Source: Cobetia amphilecti
GTDB taxonomy: Bacteria > Pseudomonadota > Gammaproteobacteria > Pseudomonadales > Halomonadaceae
Direction: 5' to 3'
Length of the DNA stretch: 64,000 nucleotides
Assembly: GCF_020217465.1 (NCBI RefSeq)
Contig: NZ_CP084115.1
Coordinates: 2,604,001-2,668,000, forward strand
Both the position numbers and the translations under genes were made by a program. Every line of letters starts with the position of its first letter. Within the stretch, counting starts at the first letter, position 1. Under the pieces are notes generated by a model, which was not told the DNA's origin, searched no databases, and worked only from the letters and a program-made list of their open reading frames with translations. Shown one piece after another: positions 33,905 through 42,913 of the stretch.

Positions 33905-36354
33905 TGCATGACCTTCCCGAAAGCAAGACATGGCTCCCCGAAACCATCCTTCATCAGTGGGAAGATCAACTAGATGACCTGGTATTGTCAGCTTCGGAGG
34001 AAACGCGCTTATGGCCGTTTCTTCACTGTAATCTTCCCCCGTGCAGTCAGGCGGATCTCTGGATATCCGCCCATATTCAAGCAGCGGATGACAACGATCC
34101 TGAATTGCTCGACCTCATCAACAAACTCCTGAGGGTGCTCCCTCTTGCGCCGGGGCCTTCACAGGCGATTCGTCAGAGCCACCCACTGCATAGTCAGCTG
34201 ACCTTTCCCGATAAATTCGCTCCCTCCTCCATGGTGCGAGCCGATATCGCAAACCAGGCAATACAGATCGCGCGCCATGGCACGGCCTCAACACACTCTT
34301 TCGAACTCTTGTCAGGCAGTGGCGAGCCGTCCCCTATCGAGCACAATCGCCGATTGATTCGTCTTGCCTTGCGCGACATGGCCGGCTACCACTCGGGGCC
34401 TTCTGTCGATTGCAGTCTCTATTACCAGCATTTATCAACCCTACATATCGCTTTGAAGTCCATGCTGTCACTTTGGAAGCACCCGATCGCGTGGCATCGT
34501 TCTGCCAATCTCTCGTTACTCAGCGCCTGGAAACACATCCCGTGGCTGAAAAACGGCGAACCAAGGCTGCATGACCAATTGCAGCAGGCCCAGGAACTGC
34601 TCTCCGGTTACCTACCCATCGGGACTCGTCGCGCGCGCTACGCGAAGCGACTCCCGCAACGCTCCGTCTTTTTTCATGACTCATTCAAGCGCGACTTTTC
34701 ATCGGTTGCCTCCAGTCCTGAACTACCGGAGACACTCGGTACCGCACGACCCTCGGACGGAGACGAGGACGATGACACCAGTCTCGAACCAGACAAGATC
34801 TCGCATCCGCAAGAAGAAGAGGAAGCGCCCTTCCATCACAAGGGAGACACCCTGTTGACACCGGAAGATTGCAGGGTGATCGCTCGCAGACGTCAGCAAA
34901 CCTCTATCGCGCAGAGCCTGGGAAGTCTGTCGAATTTCGCCACGACTCAGGGGCAGATCCGAAGAATACTGACATTACCTCTGCCGCCTGATGCCAGACT
35001 GCTGGTGCAGCTTGTCCTCGCAACAGGTATTGCCCCGGAACGTCTCAGTCAGCTCCGTGTAACGGACGTCGAGCAGGAGGCACTGCTCTGCACTACGCCG
35101 GTGTCGCGGACTCAATCACTGCAGTGGGTCCCCGAAAGCAGCACACTCTACGTCCCTGTCATTCATGCACCGTCAAAAAGCCCACCCCTGCCTCTGCGAC
35201 TACCGGACGTCCTCGCGATACCCCTCAATCAATTGAGCGAAGCGACAACTCAGCCTCTGACCAAGAGCCTGACACGGCTCAACCGTCAGCTGAGGCAACA
35301 CATGGCAACGAACACTGGCACGACTCCCACGGCTCAGCGCGTGGCCAGAGCCGCACGTCATCACCTTCTCGGCATGGCGAAGACCGATGTCGAAGCGGAG
35401 TGGCTTCACGGGGAGCTCAGCCTGAAAACATCAGCCCCTGCCGCTTACCGCAAGATGTCCCTACGTGAGCTGCAGCGTCTCATGAACACGTCGCTGGCGT
35501 GGTGGGGGATCGCGACACCGATGAAAGCGACCGTGCCTCCCAGGAAGGCACACGCCATCACGGCCTTGGGCTCGAGCGTGACACTTTCGCTCCACACTGC
35601 CAGGGAGGCATTGAAGGGCTTGCATGATCTGGTCCAAGAGGGTCTTTCCAACTTTCCCATTGCTGCCCGTGGGATATCCCCTTCTCCTGAGGACTGCTCG
35701 GCCTTGATCGGGCTCAACAGTGCGCTGTGCTGCTACATACTCATGGGAGTCCAGCTGACGGCAGGACTTCGTCCGCCAGGCGCCACTACGCAAATGTCTC
35801 GGCGTGGACGTCTGCTGTGGGTCGCTGACAAGGATTCGGGCCTCTACAGAGAAAGCCGAGTCATCCCGTTGCCTCTGCCGGTTTGCCAGAATCTCGATAC
35901 CCTGCAGGCATGGCAGGCCTCCTGGCGGCAGCACTGGCCACGTAATGGCGGGGCCTGGCTGTCATGGCCTGAAGACGAACAGGCACTGGCCATGTGGTGG
36001 TCAAGACGCCAGGCCAGCCTCAATCTGACCGCAAAGCCTTGCCAGCAGACTCACATCCGAGGCTGGATCAGCACACATCATCAAGCGCCGTCACTGACAG
36101 CCGCGTCACGCAGTGCACTCGCCACCCTGCTGGCACTTCCCGATAACGCACCACGTCATTTCGTCGCCCAGACACTCGATGGGCGAATGCAAGCGAACAC
36201 GCTGGACATGCTGCTGGGCCATGTCAAAAGCGGCCAGCAGCGCCACGCCCCCTATGCCAGCAACATCTGCCTACCGCCGGAGATGCAACGCCTCTTGGGG
36301 GAGTTGTCCGATGAGTTGCGAATCAAGGTGATACCTCTCAAGGATTTGCCATGA
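33901..36354 (+). CDS. Large 817-aa protein with degenerate tyrosine-recombinase motifs
   Basis: A long protein whose C-terminal half resembles a tyrosine recombinase that has lost or altered catalytic residues. GVQLTAGLRPPGATTQM (Arg near 620) fits box I, and DKDSGLYRESRVIPLP fits the beta-hairpin lysine region. NAPRHFVAQTL replaces the usual HxxRH. LLGHVKSG (near 770) followed by HAPYAS fits the box III histidine and tyrosine. Around residue 375, TGIAPERLSQLRVTDV is a second box-I-like segment. The middle (about 285-315) is acidic and low-complexity. It overlaps both neighbours by ATGA-type junctions. Catalytic activity cannot be judged. Confidence 0.6.
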   Translation: MMHDLPESKTWLPETILHQWEDQLDDLVLSASEETRLWPFLHCNLPPCSQADLWISAHIQAADDNDPELLDLINKLLRVLPLAPGPSQAIRQSHPLHSQLTFPDKFAPSSMVRADIANQAIQIARHGTASTHSFELLSGSGEPSPIEHNRRLIRLALRDMAGYHSGPSVDCSLYYQHLSTLHIALKSMLSLWKHPIAWHRSANLSLLSAWKHIPWLKNGEPRLHDQLQQAQELLSGYLPIGTRRARYAKRLPQRSVFFHDSFKRDFSSVASSPELPETLGTARPSDGDEDDDTSLEPDKISHPQEEEEAPFHHKGDTLLTPEDCRVIARRRQQTSIAQSLGSLSNFATTQGQIRRILTLPLPPDARLLVQLVLATGIAPERLSQLRVTDVEQEALLCTTPVSRTQSLQWVPESSTLYVPVIHAPSKSPPLPLRLPDVLAIPLNQLSEATTQPLTKSLTRLNRQLRQHMATNTGTTPTAQRVARAARHHLLGMAKTDVEAEWLHGELSLKTSAPAAYRKMSLRELQRLMNTSLAWWGIATPMKATVPPRKAHAITALGSSVTLSLHTAREALKGLHDLVQEGLSNFPIAARGISPSPEDCSALIGLNSALCCYILMGVQLTAGLRPPGATTQMSRRGRLLWVADKDSGLYRESRVIPLPLPVCQNLDTLQAWQASWRQHWPRNGGAWLSWPEDEQALAMWWSRRQASLNLTAKPCQQTHIRGWISTHHQAPSLTAASRSALATLLALPDNAPRHFVAQTLDGRMQANTLDMLLGHVKSGQQRHAPYASNICLPPEMQRLLGELSDELRIKVIPLKDLP

Positions 36355-39050
36355 GCAGAGATGGGAAATTTTACCTTGCACCTGCAAGGGAGACGTCAGG
36401 AACCGGATCACTGGCCAAACTCGACCCTGACTTGCACCTCAAGCTCATGAGCACCCACCACATGCAAGAGCTCTGGTCGCGCTGGGAGGAGCGCCGACTT
36501 GATCGAGTCAAAGGCAAGCAACGCCAGCAAAGCCTGCATCTGCTGTACTGGATCGAGCGTCACGCCAAGCGCCAACCGGCCAACGATATGCCGGCAGAGG
36601 CCGGAAGCATGATGCTGTACCTTAACCATACGCAAGCCAAGGCCATGGTCACGGAACTGATTCGATGGAGAAAGGTGCATCATCGCCAACCGATAAGGCA
36701 TCGGGAAGCTTACCGAGTCATCAGCCGCTTCCTGGAGGAAGTCAACCAAAGCCCTGGAGTCGTGGCGATGCTGCCACAGTGGCCCACACAGGCCCGGCGC
36801 AAAAGCGTGCTGCCAATGGAAGCCAAAGCTCTGGACCGCGCAACCAGGGTCTTGCCAATCATCCGCGCGCTACGTCAACCCAGGACTGGCTTCGCGCTGT
36901 TACGCGCTGCCGTAGAGCTCGGTGTGCGTGCCGGGTTAGGCCAACAGGTGATTCTGGTCACATTGGCCTGCCTGACGCGTCGTCACTTCGAGAGCGACCG
37001 CAACGCCCCCAATGAGTGGGTCTGGATCCCCGCTCACGCGGCACCGCCGCCGGTCATGTCGCCTCACCTGACAGCCTACCGTCTGCCATTGGAGTCGACA
37101 CTGACGACTGCGCTCAAGACATTGAGAGCCAGAAAGCCCACCACCGCCAGGGACGAATGGTTATTGGCCGAGAGGCCAGAAGACCAGTTCCTCTCAATTC
37201 CCGAACGGATTCGCATCGTCAAGGGTCGCATGAGACAGGAGCTGGCCTCCCTGATCACCACGTTGCCCATGACAACCGAGGAACGCCGCACGCTTAAGCT
37301 GACCACCTTGCTGAGCGCATTGCCTCATGCCGCAGTACTGGGAGGGTTGCCCGGCTACTGGGTCAGCCAGTTCAGTCGCTATCCGATTCCCTACAGCAGC
37401 GCGCATGGGCTTTATGAGCCCCATTCCTACTTCGCTCGGCTCGAGGCTCCACCGGTCAGCACAGTCATGGCGTCTGATTCCGGCAACCATCAGCAGGAAT
37501 CTGTGGCGGATGACGACACGATGAGCGCCATGGATCTTTTCGCGACCAAGGCATCAGAAACGAACGCTTCCCCCCACTCAACCGTACTGACACAACCTCC
37601 GGGGCAGCGCTTGATGACCCAGGATTCCTGGCCAATCGACTGGCTTCCGTCGGCAAGGCGCATCCTCAAGCAATGGATCGGGGTCATTTCCTCTGATCAT
37701 CTTCGCAAGACAAGTGACGATAGGGTCAAGAAGCGTCTGGAGGCGCTGCTACTCGAGACACGCAGACGCCTCACAAGACTCATGGGCATCCGCCATAGCT
37801 ACCCGGTCATGGTGCTCTATTGGCTGCATGATCTGCGCGTGACTCGCATGCTGCGCGTCAGTTCACTGCACACCTATCTTTCTCGCAGCTTGCCGATGGC
37901 GATGGCGGATTACACCTTGTCGATCGACATTCAGGAGTGGGACAACGACAGTGCCCAGGAAATGTGCTGGTGCGTGCCACGCGATATGGGTTGGTCTGCC
38001 AGCACGACACACAGCTTTCTTGGCAATATGGGGCAGCTCATCCGCTTCATGCACAGCATGGGAGTATTGCTGGACGTGGAGCCGCCGATATCAGGCAATC
38101 ACAAGACCCCCAGCGCCAAACGAATTCATTTCGCCACCCTGAGACAGATGGAAAAGGTACGTACCCATCTTCTCGCAGTACCCGATGCAACACCTGATGC
38201 CACCATGCAGTGGCTCAGCATCGCGCTGGGCTTCCACGGGGGGATGCGCGCCAGCGAGGTCTGCGCCATGACGCTACGGGACATTCGCATCGAATGTCCT
38301 CAGGGCACCTTTTCGCTCGAGCAGTGGTTGGAGGACCACTGCCCGGCCGAGCCCACAAAGGCGCTACCTGATACGGGATGCTCACCTCCCTCACCACATG
38401 AGAGAGATACCCTGCACGTGAAGTTGCGTGAATTTCTGAAGTCATTGCCGGAGATTGAGTGTCGCGTTTATATTCACGCCGGAAAGACGCCTTCAGCGCG
38501 GCGCGTGCTTCCCCTGCACCTTCTGACATTCTTCGGCGATATTGAAATGTTGGCAGCATGGTGGGTATATCGACGGCGATGCTTCCCCTCGACAGCCCTC
38601 TCTGATATCGCGCTGTTCGGCCCGAGCGAGAGTTGTCAGGCATTCAATCATGCCGGCCTGATCGCTCCGGCAATCGACACCATGCGAAGTGTGCTGGGGA
38701 GTGCCATCGATTTTCACTCGTTGCGCCATGCAGCGGTCAGTTGGTGGCTGATTCGTCTTGAGGCGGCGCAGAACCGTGACATACTCGACGACTTGCAGGA
38801 GCACGGCTCTTGGGGACTGCAAAAAGCGCCCCTGAAACGCTTTCTGAAGGGGGTTCGAGGCTATGCCGGACAGGACAGTCAGGATCGCGGCATGTTGTTG
38901 TATCAACTTGCCGTCTGGATCGGCCACCGCACCCCGGAACAGACATTGACGCACTATGCCCATAGTCTGGAATACCTGCACCGGCAGGCCATGCGGCGCG
39001 CCAGTGAGTACACCCAGGCGATCACACCCTGGGTAGCCCCAATAACATGA
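36351..39050 (+). CDS. Large 899-aa tyrosine-recombinase-domain protein
   Basis: The C-terminal third has a full tyrosine-recombinase set: Arg in GFHGGMRASEVCAM (near 630), Lys in HAGKTPSARRVLPL (near 711), HxxR in FHSLRHAAVSWWL (near 788), His in WIGHRTPEQTL (near 857) and Tyr in THYAHSLEYL (near 868). The preceding 600 residues are far longer than a normal core-binding domain and not recognised. They include a helical N-terminal half and a linker near 390-420. It starts within the 817-aa gene stop (ATGA) and ends 85 bases before the convergent SNF2 helicase stop. Possibly a second, specialised recombinase acting with the 330-aa integrase. Confidence 0.7.
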   Translation: MSRDGKFYLAPARETSGTGSLAKLDPDLHLKLMSTHHMQELWSRWEERRLDRVKGKQRQQSLHLLYWIERHAKRQPANDMPAEAGSMMLYLNHTQAKAMVTELIRWRKVHHRQPIRHREAYRVISRFLEEVNQSPGVVAMLPQWPTQARRKSVLPMEAKALDRATRVLPIIRALRQPRTGFALLRAAVELGVRAGLGQQVILVTLACLTRRHFESDRNAPNEWVWIPAHAAPPPVMSPHLTAYRLPLESTLTTALKTLRARKPTTARDEWLLAERPEDQFLSIPERIRIVKGRMRQELASLITTLPMTTEERRTLKLTTLLSALPHAAVLGGLPGYWVSQFSRYPIPYSSAHGLYEPHSYFARLEAPPVSTVMASDSGNHQQESVADDDTMSAMDLFATKASETNASPHSTVLTQPPGQRLMTQDSWPIDWLPSARRILKQWIGVISSDHLRKTSDDRVKKRLEALLLETRRRLTRLMGIRHSYPVMVLYWLHDLRVTRMLRVSSLHTYLSRSLPMAMADYTLSIDIQEWDNDSAQEMCWCVPRDMGWSASTTHSFLGNMGQLIRFMHSMGVLLDVEPPISGNHKTPSAKRIHFATLRQMEKVRTHLLAVPDATPDATMQWLSIALGFHGGMRASEVCAMTLRDIRIECPQGTFSLEQWLEDHCPAEPTKALPDTGCSPPSPHERDTLHVKLREFLKSLPEIECRVYIHAGKTPSARRVLPLHLLTFFGDIEMLAAWWVYRRRCFPSTALSDIALFGPSESCQAFNHAGLIAPAIDTMRSVLGSAIDFHSLRHAAVSWWLIRLEAAQNRDILDDLQEHGSWGLQKAPLKRFLKGVRGYAGQDSQDRGMLLYQLAVWIGHRTPEQTLTHYAHSLEYLHRQAMRRASEYTQAITPWVAPIT

Positions 39051-39135
39051 GGTGCCAGGGCCTGACTCAACGCCTCTCCAAGCACCCCCAACAGGCAACC
39101 GCCTTGCCGTGCCCCAACGGGGGGCCGTATCGGTA

Positions 39136-42100
39136 TCACACCGGAGCAAACAACAAGGCCAGATCCTCCTCATCAAACAGTGGGCCCTCCTCCTGACGCC
39201 CACTTCCCCCTTCCAGTACTGATGCGGCAAGATCCGCCTTGCGAGACTGCAACTCCAGGATGCGTTCCTCTACGGTTCCTGCACAAACCAGCTTGTAGAC
39301 AAACACCGGATTCGTCTGGCCCATTCGATGAGCACGCCCGGTGGCTTGGGCCTCTACGGCAGGATTCCACCAGGGATCGTAGTGGATGACCGTATCTGCC
39401 GTCGTGAGATTGAGCCCAGTCCCCCCTGCCTTGAGGCTGATCAGGAATACGGGTACCTCGCCACGCTGAAATTGCGCCACACGCTCGGTTCGCACTGCCC
39501 CGGGCGTCTGCCCTGTGAGAGTCAAGTGAGAAATCCCCTCCCGCTCCAGTGCTCCCCCGATCAATTCAAGCATTTCCGTAAATTGCGAGAAGATGAGGAT
39601 ACGCCGACCGTCCTCGACCAACGATGGCAACAGTTCATGTAGCGCCTCCAGTTTGGCTGAGCGCTGAACCGTCGCCGCACTTTGATGTTTGACAAGCCGT
39701 GGGTCACAGCACACCTGGCGTAATTTCAACAGCGCATCCAGCATCACGATGCCGGAGGCTGCCAGCCCGCGTGTCTCGATCGCCTCCTTGACCCGTTGAT
39801 GCTGTGTCAGTCGAAGACTCTCATAAAGCTCTCGCTGTGCACCGGTCAGCGTGACGTCTCGCTGAGTCTCCGTCTTGTCCGGCAATTCATTGAGGACTTG
39901 CTGTTTGGTACGCCGGAGGATGAGTGGCGAGATACGACGAGAAAGTCGCTGACTCACAGCGTCGTCAGCATGTTTCTCGATAGGGGTACGAAAATGCCGA
40001 CCAAACCACTGCTGGCTTCCCAGGGCGCCTGGTGCAGCAACATCCAATTGCGCCCATAACTCACCCAGGTGGTTTTCCAATGGCGTTCCGGTCATCGCGA
40101 TCATGCGATCTGCATTGAGCCTGCGTACGGTACGCGCCGTCTGACTGGCAGCATTCTTGATGGCTTGGGCCTCATCCAGTACCACGATACCGAAGTGCTG
40201 CTCGCACAGATGCTCGATATCTCGAACCAGAAGGGGGTAAGTCGTGATGACAAGATCTACATTGGCGACAGCAGTACCGATCTGCTCACGACGACTGGCC
40301 TTGGCTCCCTGAAGCGCCAGCACGCTCAGTGTCGGCGCAAATCGAGCCGCTTCGGCGCACCAGTTACCGACGAGACTCGTCGGGGCCACCACCATGACAG
40401 GCCCACGCAGTCCCCCTCGCGAACGCTCATCGAGCACGTGTGCAAGAATCTGAATGGTTTTTCCAAGCCCCATGTCATCCGCCAGAATACCGCCAGTACT
40501 CAACTCCGAGAGGAATCGTAACCAGGCCAGTCCTCGCGCCTGGTAATCGCGCAATTCTCCCTGGAAACCGTCAGGGGCTGGCAATTTATCAGGAAGCTCA
40601 CGCAAGCGTTGGGCAAGGGCAACGACATCCTCTCGCCCTACCCAGCGCTCATGATCTGCCAAGGGGGCCAGCTGATCGATGGAGGTCAAGGGGACACGCA
40701 GTGCACTTGTGGGTGCCTCGCTATCGTGAAGCCAGTCCATCAAGGGAGCCAACCAGGCACGTAGCCTGGCAAGTGGAAGCACCAGCCGACGATTATCCGG
40801 CAGGTGTACTACCCAGCTTGCTCCCGCTTCCTCATCCTCCGCCGGGGTCAACGGGAAGTCTTCGCGCTGAATGAGTTGACGCAGAATGGGGAGCAGATTG
40901 AAGGATTCATTCTCCACCTCAACGCCCAACGCAAGATCGAACCAACCATCCTCGGCAGGCTCGAGCGCTCCATACCAGTTGTCTGGCGATAGATATTCAG
41001 GCTCTTGCGGGAAGTCGTCACTGAACTCAACCACACACCCCGCCTGACGTAATTGCAGGATCATATCCCACCATTCCTCAGGAGCGGAAAGACATGTCCT
41101 CCATTGCGCCGCATTTTCTGGCACCTGCCTATCTATCGGCAGCAGCAAGCTCCACGAGGGCAACTCCAACCCATCCGGTACATCGTGGTGCGCAGCGAGT
41201 TCTTCCAACGTGACCATGCCTGGCGGAATGGCGCGAATCAGCGCGATTTCCGCCTGTTGATCACGTGGTATCGTCAAACGCTGCCCATCGCGCAGCCCCT
41301 GGGCCACCTCTCCCTCCTCTGGGGGTATCTCGATACCGGCATAGCTCAGGCTCACGACACCAGCGCCCAACCGAATAGGAGTTTCGTTCCAGACATGGCG
41401 GCGCGTTGGCAGACGTGCCTGTGCGACACACATGGTGATTTTCAGCTTGGGTTTCACATCCTCGAGCGTTGTTTCCACGAGGGTTCTCGGAGAGGGGACT
41501 TGGGCTGCCAGCCCCGAGACATTCTGGAGGCGAGAGGTCAACCACTCGCTCATTTCCGGCGGTAACGCGGGAACGTGCTGGAGTTGGCGCCAAAGCTCAA
41601 CATCCCCCTCCAGAGGGCCAAACTGCTTATTCTGAGGGTCAAGATAACAAAGCGACTTGCCGACACTGGCTACGATAGCCGCGGGAGACAAGATATCTTC
41701 AGGTATCGTGGACATCTGCAGCCGCTGCACACCCTGCTCATCCATCTGCCAGGTCGGGGCGATACGGCAGGTCGGCCCAATACCAAGCTGCGGGCCCGTC
41801 TGCTTCTGATGGAAAAGCAAGGGGGAGGCATCGCTTGCCAGCAGGGACCAGAGCGCTTTCGCCTGGAATGCCTTGTTCAACGTCAAACCTTTGGATTGCC
41901 CAGGAAAGTACCATTGCGAATCTTTGCTGCCATGCAATAACTGCTCGATGGCCTCCTCCTGCGCCGGCTGCCATCCCATTGCAGGAACAGGTGACAACTC
42001 CCCCACGTGAGAGACTTCAACTTTCACTGGCGAGACCCATCGATCAAGCTGCGTCTTGCTCTTGGAGGGCCTCAACCACACCGGCTGCACCGTCAGCGCG

Positions 42101-42657
42101 GGAAGCCCCCTGTGGCCGGACTGCACATCAAGGAACAACCCGAGACGGTGGTTGGCACCTAACTGCGTGGCTGACGGCACCGCTGGAGCTTGACTATGGT
42201 GTTGAAGCCAGATTGTCCACTCACGTTTCGCCGCCTGAGGTGACGGCGCTTGCTCCACTTCGTCGGGCTCAAGCGTGTCAGGAACCTCCAGGGCTTTCCC
42301 CAAAGGGCCGCTACTCAGGAAGGTATCGATCAATGCGACTGCGTGCTTGCAGGTACTGCCCACCGGACAACTACAAGCTGTTCGCATCTGGTGCCGAGTA
42401 CCCACAGGAGCCAACATGATCATCGTGCGATAAGGGGTGCCCAGACTGCCCGCGACATCGCCAGAAAGCGTCAAACCACCCTTCTCATCCAACTCTACCT
42501 GCCACTGCTCATCCACTCGCTGCTGGCGCGCGTAACGCAGACCACGCTCCAAGGTGCCTGCATCAAACTCATCACGCCATCCATGCTGAAGGAGTGCGAT
42601 ATTCAAGGCGAACGATGCATTACTCAAACCAGTGGCTGCCACAGCGGCACTCTCCAT
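39136..42657 (-). CDS. SNF2-family helicase with SWIM zinc finger
   Basis: An approximately 1173-residue Swi2/Snf2 ATPase. An N-terminal SWIM zinc motif (CSCPVGSTCKHAVALI, about residues 98-113) and a long middle region are followed by a complete helicase core: GGILADDMGLGKTIQILAHV (motif I, near 725), VVLDEAQAIKN (motif II), AMTGTPLENHLGELW (III), IFSQFTEMLELIGG, and GTGLNLTTADTVIHYDPWWNP with ATGRAHRMGQ (V-VI). It translocates on DNA and remodels DNA-bound proteins. The start at 42657 is an ATG; a TTG at 42681 is also open. It converges with the recombinase operon; whether it belongs to that module or is host DNA is not clear. Confidence 0.9.
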   Translation of the reverse strand: MESAAVAATGLSNASFALNIALLQHGWRDEFDAGTLERGLRYARQQRVDEQWQVELDEKGGLTLSGDVAGSLGTPYRTMIMLAPVGTRHQMRTACSCPVGSTCKHAVALIDTFLSSGPLGKALEVPDTLEPDEVEQAPSPQAAKREWTIWLQHHSQAPAVPSATQLGANHRLGLFLDVQSGHRGLPALTVQPVWLRPSKSKTQLDRWVSPVKVEVSHVGELSPVPAMGWQPAQEEAIEQLLHGSKDSQWYFPGQSKGLTLNKAFQAKALWSLLASDASPLLFHQKQTGPQLGIGPTCRIAPTWQMDEQGVQRLQMSTIPEDILSPAAIVASVGKSLCYLDPQNKQFGPLEGDVELWRQLQHVPALPPEMSEWLTSRLQNVSGLAAQVPSPRTLVETTLEDVKPKLKITMCVAQARLPTRRHVWNETPIRLGAGVVSLSYAGIEIPPEEGEVAQGLRDGQRLTIPRDQQAEIALIRAIPPGMVTLEELAAHHDVPDGLELPSWSLLLPIDRQVPENAAQWRTCLSAPEEWWDMILQLRQAGCVVEFSDDFPQEPEYLSPDNWYGALEPAEDGWFDLALGVEVENESFNLLPILRQLIQREDFPLTPAEDEEAGASWVVHLPDNRRLVLPLARLRAWLAPLMDWLHDSEAPTSALRVPLTSIDQLAPLADHERWVGREDVVALAQRLRELPDKLPAPDGFQGELRDYQARGLAWLRFLSELSTGGILADDMGLGKTIQILAHVLDERSRGGLRGPVMVVAPTSLVGNWCAEAARFAPTLSVLALQGAKASRREQIGTAVANVDLVITTYPLLVRDIEHLCEQHFGIVVLDEAQAIKNAASQTARTVRRLNADRMIAMTGTPLENHLGELWAQLDVAAPGALGSQQWFGRHFRTPIEKHADDAVSQRLSRRISPLILRRTKQQVLNELPDKTETQRDVTLTGAQRELYESLRLTQHQRVKEAIETRGLAASGIVMLDALLKLRQVCCDPRLVKHQSAATVQRSAKLEALHELLPSLVEDGRRILIFSQFTEMLELIGGALEREGISHLTLTGQTPGAVRTERVAQFQRGEVPVFLISLKAGGTGLNLTTADTVIHYDPWWNPAVEAQATGRAHRMGQTNPVFVYKLVCAGTVEERILELQSRKADLAASVLEGGSGRQEEGPLFDEEDLALLFAPV

Positions 42658-42913
42658 AGAAATATGACGATATTGGAGCAAATTACGCGACTACTAGTAA
42701 ACCAGACGGATTCGCCGCCATCGGGCAGGCTTAACAAGCCTCATGAACCGAAGCAAACCTCTATGCAAAGAGGCTTGCTCCGATAGCCAGAGAAGTGAGC
42801 GAACACCATGAGAATGAAAGTATCAGTCGCGATGCCACCTGAGACTCTTTGGTGTAGCGTCCTCCTCCATTTCGGTATCCTTGCCCTTCCAAAGCCCACC
42901 AGGACAGCTCCCC

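Noticed and set aside
36351-39050. Reading the 899-aa and 817-aa genes as one frameshifted gene
   Set aside because: Each has its own start and stop with an ATGA overlap and its own C-terminal recombinase-like region, so they are separate genes.
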